Part shown: positions 48,901-59,523 of the stretch, in pieces
Layout of the letters: each line of letters begins with the position of its first letter
Position numbering within the stretch: the first letter of the stretch is position 1
Origin: Neonectria sp. B-13
Lineage: Eukaryota; Ascomycota; Sordariomycetes; Hypocreales; Nectriaceae
Assembly: GCA_002682825.1 (NCBI GenBank)
Contig: NOKP01000026.1
Span: 62,001 to 126,000 of the forward strand
Reading direction: 5' to 3'
DNA: 64,000 nt
The notes under the pieces: model-generated
What the model saw: only the letters and a program-made list of their open reading frames with translations
What the model was told of the DNA's origin: nothing
Databases searched by the model: none
Program-made: the position numbers and the translations under genes

Positions 48901-51055
48901 CCTGTCCCTACAGAACAGTCCTCACGTGCCCAACCGTGGCACAACCAGGGAGCAATCAAGCGATCTCAGCAACACCTCGAATGTTACAGCACGACTCCGT
49001 ATTCGTACGAACCAGCCAGGGGCCATGGTCCTGACCCGTCCCTCCGGTACACACGGTTTGGGCAATCCGATCCCAGCTGCATGGCAGAGGCTATCTCAAG
49101 GTCCAGATTGACGAAGGATGCCGTAAGCTGGCGTTCCGTCGATCTACGCTGCAAGATGGGTTTGCTTGCTTGTTGGTCCCGGAAAGCCTCGAGTACAGTA
49201 GTTTGTGCAGTGTGCGGGCCCTTTTGCCAGGATGGCCGTGGAGAGCCCATCAGGCTGAGCTGAGCGTATGTACGGAGCAAGCGAGTTCGTCGTTTGTCGT
49301 CCATTCGAAGGACATGGCATCGAAGTAGCGGACTGTGATGCGAAGACCTAGCTCCAGCGCACTTGTTGGTTGGTGGCAAGGCTACTACTCCATATCGATG
49401 CATGGCGTCTGACAAGAGGCAACGAAATGTAATGAAAATAACTGATCGACTGTCGGCTGGGTGTCAGACACGGTCCAGACGTTGGCATTTGTCACCGGCC
49501 TGTGTCTCCGAAACCGTCTCGTGGACCCCATTGGTACGTTTGAGATGGTTTGCTGAATCCGTTCCCTTGCGCACTAGCTAACGTCGCGACTAATTACCGA
49601 CACATGGACTGGACCGTGTACCGACTACAGACTACGAAGTACAGACTATGGATACTTCCTCCACTTTGTCGTTTGTGTCCTATCAAACTGAGGACGGCCC
49701 AAGTCATCAAAGCTTGCTCCTTGTCCGTTGGCAATTTACTGAAATCGGCGGTGGTCTAGGCTTTCCGAAGAGTCTGACCCGGGATAATAAGCGTGATGAG
49801 ACGGGACGAGAAGGACGAAAGTCGAGCCTTGTCAAGTTGTCTCTCGTACGAAGTAGACCAGGCGTGACCATGCACCCGCAGCAGGCGACGTTTCTGAACG
49901 GATCACCCCAGAAGCCAGCGCCCCATCTCACCGGATATTGGCCCGCACGCAAGCGTAGGCGAAGACGGCGCATCAGGCGATTGTCACCCGCGGGATCCAC
50001 AGGGGAGGATGTTGGAACGTAGCATTGGGTTGGTTACTGAAGGTTGGGCTGTCTGAGCATGTTGTTCCCAAGTGGCGGGACGTCTGAGATGGACTGAGTG
50101 AACAAAGAGGCGAGAAATAAAAAGAAATTCTCGCCTCGCCAGACAGTTACGGGAGGCGACCCCGCATAACATGTCAAGTGAGCATCCGAGGGGCAAATCT
50201 TGCTCCATGCTTCGATATGCTTTCTTGGTTGTAGCCTTGTGAGAATCGAGGAGAGTGGGATTTTTTGAGGACTTGATGCCTTGGCAAAGGATTGCTCCGT
50301 GTGTGCTTTGTACCACACTGCACACCTGACGTTTGCGCAGGAAGCACTGATAGAACTGTGTTGATGGCCAGCCTGGGGTGTAAGGCAGCAGACAACGACA
50401 AGATCTGCGGCGCAGCTCCTCAAAGAAGCAAGCAGATAGCATTGTCTAATTACCAGCGCAGCAGCCATCTCCTATCCCATTCGTCCCCCTCAAGGAAGAT
50501 TCTCTTGGGCGCTAGAAGTGCTCTAGGGCTCAAGCAACGCAGCGATCAACAGAACAGGTCTTGGACACTCAGTTTGGAGATTCCGTCCCGAAACGCAGCA
50601 TCGTGAACGCCGGATACACAGTTTTAGACGACATCGCCACAGGGGACGGGACGGTGAACGGACCAAGCCCAGATCTACCGAGCACCACCCATTACGTGAT
50701 TTCACGGCTCCATCGTCATCCATCTTCCCCCTCCCCCGGGGCCGCTGACGACAGATCTTGTCCTCCGGGGCCTGGACCGGGGGATCCGCTGAAAAAAAGA
50801 CGCCGATGAGCCTTTTTGGGCGTGGAAAGCCCCGAGCCCGACAACGCGGGCGCCGGAGCGGAGACGGCCGTGGAAGGGAAAAAAAATTCTAGTCGAACCC
50901 AGCGCACAAGCGCACAAAACGAACGCACAACAACACATTGCCATCACGTCACATTACATTACGCAAACCCTCACGCGCGAACACACCTAGGGACCTAAGG
51001 AACTCGGGATCCACGCGGGAACAGGACAAGCAACCTTTTGCGCTCCCCCCAAAAC

Positions 51056-54000
51056 ATGTCCACGCCCGCCGACCAGTGTGGCACAGCCCTGCGCACTGGG
51101 CACTACGCCTCCGTCCTCCTCTCCGCTCCGGCCGCCGCCTCCACCCCGGCGGCAGACGCAACCACGGACGCCCCGGCTCCGGCCCCGGCCCCGGTTTCCG
51201 CCCGGTTGATCCAGGCCTTTGCTGCACGCCTTGCTGGCGGCTCCGATGACGCTGCTGCTGTTGGTGCCGCCGATGTGCCTCAGGCCCTCGCTGTCGCCAT
51301 CGCTGCTCTCCATGCCTTCCTCCAGGCCAACGTCACCGGCCCTGTGCTTGCCGACGCCGCTGCAGTCAACGCTCGTCTGACCAAGGCCTGGGCCGATGCC
51401 CAGCCGGGAGTTGCCAATGCCACCCTTGGCCAGCTCTACAAGGCCTGTCTCCGGGACTTGGAAGTCGACGGTGTCTCACCCTACGCATACATCCCCCATC
51501 TTGAGCTCTTCTCCCTCGCCAGATTCATCCTCACCCAGGCTCTGAGCAACGCCACCGGCGACGTGGTCGAGATACCCTCCGACGAGGGAGCCCTCAAGCA
51601 CAGTCTTGCATGGACGAGACTCCGTGTTCACGTGTGGCACTACAAGCTCCTAACGCAGCCGAGTCTCGGCCCCGGCTCCAACTTCACCCGCAGCTCCCAG
51701 TGGAGCGATGTGCCTACCCTGGCAACCAAGATCCTCGACAGCATCGACACTGTCCGGTCACAAGTCCTCGGCGAAGAGGTCTGGGCAACCGACGACTCCT
51801 GGAGCCACGCGGACAAGGTCCTGTTCCTTGTCGAGGCTGCCAACAACTACATCCTCCTCGGCCGGGACGACAAGGCTAGGGAAGCCCTGAAAGAAGCCGC
51901 CCGGATAAACGGCCTTGTCTACGCCCTGTCCGGTGCTCTCGGCAAGAGGACCAAGTTCCAGGAGAAGAGCACTAGTCAGCTCGTCGTTCTAGCAAAGAGT
52001 GGCGCCGGTTTATCTATCGAGGGAGTGGACAATGAGCAGGATGCCAAACCAGATGCCCTGCAGCTGAACAACGACACGCTCCTCGAAGAAATCCACTTCA
52101 CCAAGGATCAGACCGAGCACGGTGACCCCAAGACGACCCTCCCTGCTGCCCTGGTTGACCTTGCGCCCGACGACCAGCCGCAGCTTTCACCCATCGACCA
52201 GATCATCCTCCTGACCGAGGCCACCCTGAAGGACGCATTTTCACCAGTGGACACACTGACGTCCGAGGAGATCCTCCCTTTCGCCGTGCGAGTCATCGCC
52301 GACAAGTCGACCAACTGGCAGATCTACACCCAAGCCCTGCTGGTCCGCTCCCGGATAGAGATCCACCGCAGCAGGACCATCGAGCGCGGCGTACTCCAGC
52401 TGCAGGCCGTGGCGGACCAAGTCTTGACCGACACGACAGCCGAAGCCCAGCAGGAGACGAAAGCCGAAGAGACCAGCGCCGACGCCGGTCCCCCCGCCAT
52501 CGAGATCAGTGCTCCCGACCAAGTTGCACCCTCGCAGCCGACCAAGCCGACATCCTTCCTCCCGGCTGCCAAGGCCTCCGAGTCCGCGCCGGCACACATC
52601 CGTCTTCAGTACATCCACGCCCTCTCGTCGCCTCCGCGATGGCATCTCGAGTCCGAGCTCGCCTACGCCTGGGCTGGCATCGGCTCTCTCGTCTCGGCCC
52701 TTGAGATCTTCAAGCGCCTGCACCTGTGGGCCGAAGTCGCGCTGTGTCTTGCCAGCAGCGCAGCCGCCGACGATGAGGACGGCCGAGGCAGCGGCGGCGA
52801 GGAGAAGGCCCGGGGCATCGTCCGATGGCGTCTGTTCCAGCGCACTGGAGAGGCTGCGGCCTCAGCAGACGTTGACGAGGAGGACATCGGCGAGGCTGTG
52901 ATGCGTCTCAAGGCCGCCGACTTCTCCGGCCCTGAGCGCAACCCCCCGCCTCCCAACGCACCCCGTCTGTTCTGCATCCTGGGCGACATCGAGAACGAGC
53001 CCGCTCACTATGAGCGCGCGTGGGAAATCTCCAAGCACCGCTACGCCCGTGCCCAGCGGTCGCTGGCCGAGCACTACCTCCAGACCAAGGAGCTGGAGAA
53101 GGCCCACGATGCCTACAAGAAGGCCACGGCCGTCAACCGACTCAACCCCGACATGTGGAGCCGGCTCGGCGACATCAGCCTGCGGCTTGCGCGGTTCGGC
53201 GATGCTGCCGATGCCTTCAACCGCTCCATCGGCTGCGCGAGCGACACGGCGGGCGGAGAGGATGCTCGGACGTGGAGCAACCTGGGCAGTGCGCTGTGGA
53301 GTCTGTACGTCGAGGTTGTCTCCCAGACGAAGGACCAAGAGCCGGAGAAGACCGCCCCCGTTGTTCCCGCGGACGACGAAGATGAAGAAGATGCGTCGCT
53401 GCCGGTGGAGAAGGACCTGCGTCGCGATCCCGCCACTCTCCTCGCGCAGGCCCTCACGGCGTACAAGAAGGGCGCGTCCATCTCGCACGACAACTGGCGC
53501 ATCTGGGACAACGTCATCACGCTCGCGGCGCGCATGCACCCGCCGGCCGTCACCGACATGATCATCGCCCTCAAGCACACGATCCGTATCCGCAAGTCTG
53601 AGGACGCCTTGGACATCGACGTGCTGACGGCGCTCGTGCAGGACGCGGTGCTGTCCAAGGAGAAGCCGCCCGGCGACGGCGTATACGAGCTGCCGCGCGG
53701 CTCGCACGAGCGCCTGGTCGTGCGCATCTTCGAGGAGGAGATCGCGCCGCTCATCACCCGGCGCTCCGAGCTCTGGGCCCTGATGTCGCGGTTGCGCGGC
53801 TGGCAGCGCGACTACGCGGGCGCCATCGACGCCGCGGAACGGGCCTGGCGCGCGGCCATCGGGTCGTCGGGCGGCGGGCTTCTCCCCGGCGCGGCGGCCT
53901 CGGAGACGCAGAACTGGACCGAGGACGCGGGCGCGTGGGCCGTCGTCGTGGAGCGCACCGACACGCTGGTCTCGGTGCTGGAGAACTGGGGATCGACTGT

Positions 54001-54139
54001 CGAAGCTATCGGACCCAAGTGGAAGGGCAAGGCGCGCAGTGCGGTGCGAAGCGTCATGGGCAAGGGAAGGGAGAACTGGGAGGGCAGCGATGGGTGGACG
54101 GTTCTGGAGGGGTTGATGGAGAACCTGAAGAGTTCGTGA
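51056..54139 (+). CDS. TPR protein of the TTC27/Emw1 family
   Basis: A single exon of 1027 residues. The start is ATG 51056 (MSTPADQCGTAL...), preceded in frame only by a non-ATG codon at 51038. The first third is helical and Ala-rich. 'YIPHLELFSLARFIL', 'WHYKLLTQPSLGPGS' and 'SWSHADKVLFLVEAANNYI' fit what I know of the Emw1/TTC27 family. Tetratricopeptide repeats follow at about 650-770: 'YARAQRSLAEHYLQTKELEK', then 'NPDMWSRLGDISLRLARFGD' and 'WSNLGSALWSLY'. The yeast member Emw1 is essential and linked to cell-wall integrity; metazoan TTC27 acts as a co-chaperone-like factor. The acidic Asp/Glu insert near residue 780 and an Ala/Gln/Glu-rich linker near 470-500 look like loops. The gene is rich in GC, with no frame break, and converges with the GYF gene downstream. 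Confidence 0.9.
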   Translation: MSTPADQCGTALRTGHYASVLLSAPAAASTPAADATTDAPAPAPAPVSARLIQAFAARLAGGSDDAAAVGAADVPQALAVAIAALHAFLQANVTGPVLADAAAVNARLTKAWADAQPGVANATLGQLYKACLRDLEVDGVSPYAYIPHLELFSLARFILTQALSNATGDVVEIPSDEGALKHSLAWTRLRVHVWHYKLLTQPSLGPGSNFTRSSQWSDVPTLATKILDSIDTVRSQVLGEEVWATDDSWSHADKVLFLVEAANNYILLGRDDKAREALKEAARINGLVYALSGALGKRTKFQEKSTSQLVVLAKSGAGLSIEGVDNEQDAKPDALQLNNDTLLEEIHFTKDQTEHGDPKTTLPAALVDLAPDDQPQLSPIDQIILLTEATLKDAFSPVDTLTSEEILPFAVRVIADKSTNWQIYTQALLVRSRIEIHRSRTIERGVLQLQAVADQVLTDTTAEAQQETKAEETSADAGPPAIEISAPDQVAPSQPTKPTSFLPAAKASESAPAHIRLQYIHALSSPPRWHLESELAYAWAGIGSLVSALEIFKRLHLWAEVALCLASSAAADDEDGRGSGGEEKARGIVRWRLFQRTGEAAASADVDEEDIGEAVMRLKAADFSGPERNPPPPNAPRLFCILGDIENEPAHYERAWEISKHRYARAQRSLAEHYLQTKELEKAHDAYKKATAVNRLNPDMWSRLGDISLRLARFGDAADAFNRSIGCASDTAGGEDARTWSNLGSALWSLYVEVVSQTKDQEPEKTAPVVPADDEDEEDASLPVEKDLRRDPATLLAQALTAYKKGASISHDNWRIWDNVITLAARMHPPAVTDMIIALKHTIRIRKSEDALDIDVLTALVQDAVLSKEKPPGDGVYELPRGSHERLVVRIFEEEIAPLITRRSELWALMSRLRGWQRDYAGAIDAAERAWRAAIGSSGGGLLPGAAASETQNWTEDAGAWAVVVERTDTLVSVLENWGSTVEAIGPKWKGKARSAVRSVMGKGRENWEGSDGWTVLEGLMENLKSS

Positions 54140-54681
54140 TGAGACAGAGAGAGATGTTATGACAGAAATGGGTTATGGAACATGTTGAATGATGGACGGG
54201 TGGGATGGCATGCTTGGGTTGGTATAGATAAAAAAGGAGACCGTGAACGAGCATGAATGCACAATGTCTGGAACCAAGATACGACCAACACGAATACTCA
54301 ACTGTGACAAGGAGGCAAATGTCTCGTTCATGTCTTAACAATCACTAATTACTTGGCAGGACTGGGGTTGTACACACTCGCTCTGTCACATTGCTCCTAC
54401 ACGCTACCAGTACTTATACATCGCTTCCTAGCCGTAGCTTGTCCTTGTCAACTCTTTGCAGCATTATCATCACGCGTTCAGCGCCTTCGATCATGATACA
54501 AAAAACATCCCAATCATCCAAAGCCCTCCCCTGTTTCAGTGCAACATGCATAACGAGACCAACAGAGCGCAGGCGAGAACCGAGCACATACTGATAAACA
54601 CCCGCACGCAAGGGTCGACCATACATACATCCAGTTTTCTCATGCACGCCGCTCCTTCAATATGTCAAAAGGCAACGACCT
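54140..54681. other. Convergent 3' region between TTC27-like and GYF genes
   Basis: 542 bp between two stop codons facing each other, so it should hold both poly(A) sites. I see no gene and no strong repeat. Confidence 0.5.
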
Positions 54682-57600
54682 CTATTTCTTGCCCTTCTTG
54701 CGTCCCGGGACAACCTTGAAGCCGGCGGTCTGCATGCCGTCGTCAACTTCCCGAGGAAGAGTGCTGGCGCTGCCGCCCTTCTTGGCGACCTCGCTCCAGC
54801 CGCTGCTGGCACTGGTAGCCTTAGCTTCAGCGGCAGAGGGCTGCTTCTCCACGACGCCGCGTTCAGCGAGTCTCTTGCGGCGAACAAACTCCTCGGCGAA
54901 GTGGCGGCCGTCCATAGTAGTCGAATTGGAGTAGACGGCATCGGCAATCAGCCCAGTGTCCAAGGGGAGCACGTCGAGGGTAGCTTGGAAGGTGGCGACT
55001 GTGAGCTGGTCAGTATATGCGTCTATGGCAAGCAAAGTCGTAGGGCCAAACTTACTGTCGTTGACACCGGTGATGCCACGGGACAGCTCCCGGTGAACCC
55101 ACTTGTTAAACTCCTCCATGGCAGTGTTACCGCCATCGGCCCTGATGCTGATGCCCACAGGCGGGGGCTTCGACAAGATCTTGACAGGCGAAGTCACGGG
55201 CTTGATGCTGGTAGAGCTGACGGAACGGCCCGGCGTCGATGGACCGGTAGGGACCTTGACCTTACCTCCGGCTCCGACGGTAGCCCAGCCACTGCCAGGG
55301 GGAGGTACGATGGCGGCGGCGGCGGCAGCAGCAGCAGCCGAGGCCGCATTGGTGAGAGTCTGGCCAGGCTTTCCAGCGAGGTTGGCATAGCTCTTGGAGA
55401 CATTCACAGGAACACCTGTCTGGGTGACAACCTCCTTTGCCTTCTGCTTGCGGAGTTCCTCCTCGCGTTGGATCTCGGCCAGTGTCTTCTTGCTCGCACT
55501 CGGTGCGGCGGTAACCGGACCAGCAACAGGACCCTTAGAGGGCCCAGGCTTAGTCCAAGGGCTGGCAGAGGGAGCTGGGGAGCCGTGTCCCCAGGTACTA
55601 GTGGCAGGGAGACCGGCATTGCTGGCAGCGGCAGCAGCAGACTTCTCCCGCTCCCTGATGGCAGCAGCCTCCTGCTCTAGGACGGCTTTCCGGAGCGCGG
55701 AAGCGGCCTCTTCAGCCTTAGCAGCCTTGCGAGCCTCGGCCTCCTGGATCTGCTTCAAACTGGGACCCTTGTGTCCTTCGGCGCCGGGATCCTTGGCCCA
55801 GGGGGCCAAGGGTGGCGGCTGAGTCGCAGTGTCGGGCGTTCCCGTCTGTGATCGGTTGTACTGCTCGGGGAGGTTGGACCGAACACGCTGAGCTGTGGGA
55901 GCGGGCAGAGGAGTGCCCGACGAGGTAGGAGGAGGTGGGAATGGCATAGGCATACCGGGTTCAGCGGGCTGGAACGAGGCTGCAACGGCAGCCGCCTGGG
56001 CCTGCTGCACCTGCTGGGTGAGCGAGAGGGCATCCTCTACAGCCTTTTTCCTCGCAGCCCTCGCAGCCTTGCTGGTGAGGGTTGGTGGCTCGGTGGTTTC
56101 TTCGCTGTACTGAGTAGAATCGGAGGCAGCCTCGTCGGCGGCTTCAATCTCGACGGCTTCCTCCGCCTTGGCGGCCATTGCAGCCTCGTGCTGAGCTCGC
56201 AGGTCCTCGAATTCCTTCAGGCGGTCCTTGAAACCCTCGGGGTCCTCTTGAAGCTCCTCGGTCTCAGGAAGGCCGCTGCGAAGAGTGGCATCGACGGCTG
56301 GGGCTCCAATGGGCTGGGGAGCACCGGAACCACCTACGCCCTGGAAACCTGCAAGGACCTGGCGCTCAGCAGCAGAAAAGTTTGCCAAGTCATCGTCTCG
56401 GAACGGATCACCGTTTCCCGAGGCACCGGGTGGTCCTGAAGAGCCATCAAAGAACCCTGCGGAAGCAGCAATTGCACCAATAGGCTGTTGATGGGACATT
56501 CCAATAGGGTTGGGTGAGGACATGCTACCGAAGCTGGGCTGGCTTTGCAGGCTGTGGGCACTGGAGTGGTGCTGAAGAGCAGGACCGCCCTGCATCTGGA
56601 ACTTGGACATGGCTTGCTGTCGCATGACGAACTCTCGCTGCTGAACCATCAGGTACTGCTCCTCTTGCTTGCGTCGCTCGAGATTGTTCTGTTCCTCGGC
56701 TGTGAGTGTGCGTCCAAAGCTAGGGAACACACCACTCAGGGGCGGAACTACGCCGCTGGCGCTGGTCGGAGAGAAAGGACCGCTCGGCACAGGTGGTCCA
56801 TGGGCAATGCCAATCTGAGGAACGAGGAACGGCTCACGCGAGTTTCCTATGCGCCGAATGAGCTGGCCCAGCGGTTCAAATTCAGGGTCCTCAACCTTCT
56901 TGACTCGCAAGTCAGGCGTGAAGAAGTTGGCTTTATACCAGTCGTTCATCTCGAGCCCGGTGAAGGGCCCCTGGACCTGTCCCTGAGGGTCGAGGTAAAC
57001 CCATCGCATTCGGTCCGGCATAACCATCTGGCGGATCTGGGAAGGCGGCTCTGCACCACCTTGAGTGCCACCGAAAGGGAGACTTCCACCAACAGGTGTG
57101 AACGATCCAGGTGCCGTCGCGGTGGAACCGGGGTGACCCGGCTCGGCGGTGCTGAAAATACCGTGGGACTGGCCGGCGCTGCTGGAGGGGAAAAGCTCTT
57201 CGAACACCCCGCGGTTGGATCGCATCGGGCTCTCGGTGTCGCGAGAGGGCATTCCAAAATTGTTGCGGCCAATGGCACCAAGTGGGTTGCTCTGGCGCAG
57301 ATCAGGCAGGGAATCGGACAGGTTGTTGTCATGCTCGCTGTTTGACTGCATCTGCGCTTGCATAGCAGGAGGGAACAACGAGCCCAGTTTGCTTCCGCGG
57401 CTGATGCTGCCAGTGCCGATTCCTCCAGCGCCGGGACCAAAAACGTTGCTGAGGTTGGACAGACCAGGAGATTGAAGCTCGCCAATCGGGCTGAAGAGGG
57501 AGCTGCCAAACGCATTTCCGAGGTTGGGTCGTTCACGGTCAGGGGTGCCGATTGGGGGACCAGCAGGAGCTGGCCATCCTGAGAGGGTGTTTAAGGACGG

Positions 57601-59523
57601 ATATCCCTTGGCCCCAACACTAGAGGTCTGGCTGCGGTCGCTTCCATCGAAGGGGACGCCGCCAAAGCCACGGGAAATCGATCCAAAGTTGGAGGGCGCG
57701 TCATGAGGGTTCGTGCCGTGGAGCTTCTCGCCGCCACCGGCATCGTTGTCGTCATGCTCGTGACGCTCGGCGGGGGGGCTGCGGTAAGGGTTCGTCTCGG
57801 ATGGACTGACTGGGCCATTGTCGTCACCTAAGTTGAGACCTGACATGCCAAAGTCGCCGGTGGAGCCCTTGACCGGAGTTCCCATAGCTCCATGTCGGTT
57901 GCCTTGCTGAGGCAAGCCGGTGGGGTCAGTGTCCTGGGCTCCTCCAAGAACCGCACTTCCAGAGAGGTTGTCATCTCCAAAAGGGTCGGTATCGGTACGA
58001 GGTCGAGATCTCCAAGACGACTGGTTGAGCGGGTTAGGGCTATCAGGGCCCTTGTTTCCAATATTCTCTGAACTATCCTTGGGCATCAAATGAGCCAACC
58101 GGCTCACGCCAGCGGCTCCTCCCACACGCTTGTCACCAACGGCGGACGAGGAGGGCATAGCAAAGTTGCCAAAGCCACCGGCACTGGGCGTCGGAGGGTT
58201 CTGACTGGAGGGTGGCCACATGGAACCCATAGTGCCTATCCCTCCAGTGTTAGACCGAACCAGGTTGCCGAATGGGGGCAGCTTTCCAGCTGCATCACGA
58301 GAAGCCTGATCGGTATCGGAGTCGTCTGGTTCGTTCTCCTTAAGGTCGGTGTTCTTGCGCGGAAACCAGTACGAGGGGTCGTCGCGAGAGAATCGGCCAG
58401 CGGCGGTAGGCGACGCCATGGCGCTACTGCTGAAGGGGTTCGAATCGAGCGTCTCGCGTCGACGGGTACCAGGCCGAGTGGCGGATGAGGGTGAGCTCAC
58501 ACCATACGCACTAGGAGTCCCTTGAGACAGCGAGGCCTTTCGGCCGTTAGCACCAGCCTGGTGAGTTTCTTTATTCTGGGATGGGGGTTTGAGGGGAGAG
58601 TTGATTTCTGTAGAAAAGGCCTGCCAGCTGTCAGCAAGCGGACCTCACCTTGGGTGGGGAGTGCGCACCTCTTTTTCTTCCATGGACAGATCCTGCAGTC
58701 CCATGGGGGTGGTATCCCCAATCTGGTCCCAGCAGGCGCCAGGCTCCTGTGGGATATGGTTGTCGTTGCTCTTGCCCCAGCCTCTTGGGGGGTGGCCATT
58801 GACTTGGCCCGGATTCCAGCCCGGGATAAACAGTCGAGACGAATTGTCATTGCCTTTTTGCGGGCGGAACATGTCGAGGAGGTCGTCCTTTGTGTATCGT
58901 GCAGGGCCTAGGTCGTGCGTCTCGGACGGTGCCGTGGTTGTCTCGACACCGGCAAGAGGTTGGACGGCATGTTCACTCAGAGCGCCTGGCTGTGAGGGCT
59001 GGCCCAAAGGAGTCGTAGATGATCGTCGGAACGTCAGGGTACCATTAGTCGAACGTCCATCTCGTCTGGACCTGGGAGAGGATATGAGTCAGTCAAGAGA
59101 CTTCTAAGATCAAGCAGAACGTGGAGAAAGAGAAGCACGAGGTTGCAGGCTGTGTGCCGGAGGGGCAACATGCAGGCGTTGCCAAGACCGAGGCCGTCTC
59201 CGTGAACCAATCCAATCCACAGACAGGCCATGCACATAGGGTTGGCGGTAAACGAGCTGGAGGTCGTCCAAGGACAGTATCACGAAATCCAACCAAGCGC
59301 TCGCTGCGCGCGCCGTAAACCGCACAAAGGGAGGACGGGATATAACAAAGCAGCACGGCAGCGGTGGACGAAACGATTCACAAGACATGAAAAAAAGGGA
59401 GTTGACCACTCACCAGTCTCCGCTAGCAGCTCCCCTCCCATCAGGTCTCCCACCTCTGGAGTCGCGGTTGGTATTCTGGCCTGCGGCAGCCGAGGCAAAG
59501 CTCGAGGGTAGATTGGACGGCAT
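54682..59523 (-). CDS. GYF-domain protein (Smy2/GIGYF-like)
   Basis: Four exons on minus: 59523-59414, 59071-58669, 58620-55056 and 54998-54682, giving 1464 residues. Exon 2 carries 'ARYTKDDLLDMFRP', an eIF4E-binding-type YxxxxLL motif at residues 96-102. The GYF domain lies near 707-765 ('MRWVYLDPQGQVQGPFTGLE', then 'WYKANFFTPDLRVKKVEDPE') and in this family binds Pro-rich ligands. After it come a Gln/Glu-rich coiled region, an Ala run of about eight residues, and a C-terminal helical block ('TMDGRHFAEEFVRRKRLAER'). Yeast Smy2/Syh1 and human GIGYF2 act in mRNA repression and ribosome-linked quality control, so a cytoplasmic role in translational control is likely. Intron 2 has a weak GTGCGC donor, chosen because it joins EEKE to AFSTEINSPLKPP in frame. 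The last intron (57 bp) is an in-frame triplet multiple without stops, but its GTAAGT, CTGAC and CACAG signals support splicing. Confidence 0.9.

Larger units (their letters stand above)
44597..51055. other. 6.5 kb divergent intergenic region with microsatellites
   Basis: It lies between the starts of the permease (minus) and the TTC27-like gene (plus) and is the longest spacer in the window. It contains the CT-rich permease promoter, GGCAT pentamers, a CAA/CAG-rich patch and a CT microsatellite. Many GGTACC-containing and TACGGAG/TACTTCGTA-like short palindromic words lie between about 46600 and 49700. I could not build a gene from the many 60-170 codon frames here (for example 48642-49034 plus). 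Confidence 0.55.

Noticed and set aside
48642..49034. Possible small gene on plus in the long spacer
   Set aside because: No signal peptide, no domain and no conserved pattern.
50885..50960. TCGAACCC stretch as a tRNA T-arm
   Set aside because: No acceptor, D or anticodon stems can be formed around it.
52862..53707. 281-codon minus-strand frame inside the TTC27-like gene
   Set aside because: Antisense shadow of a GC-rich coding region.
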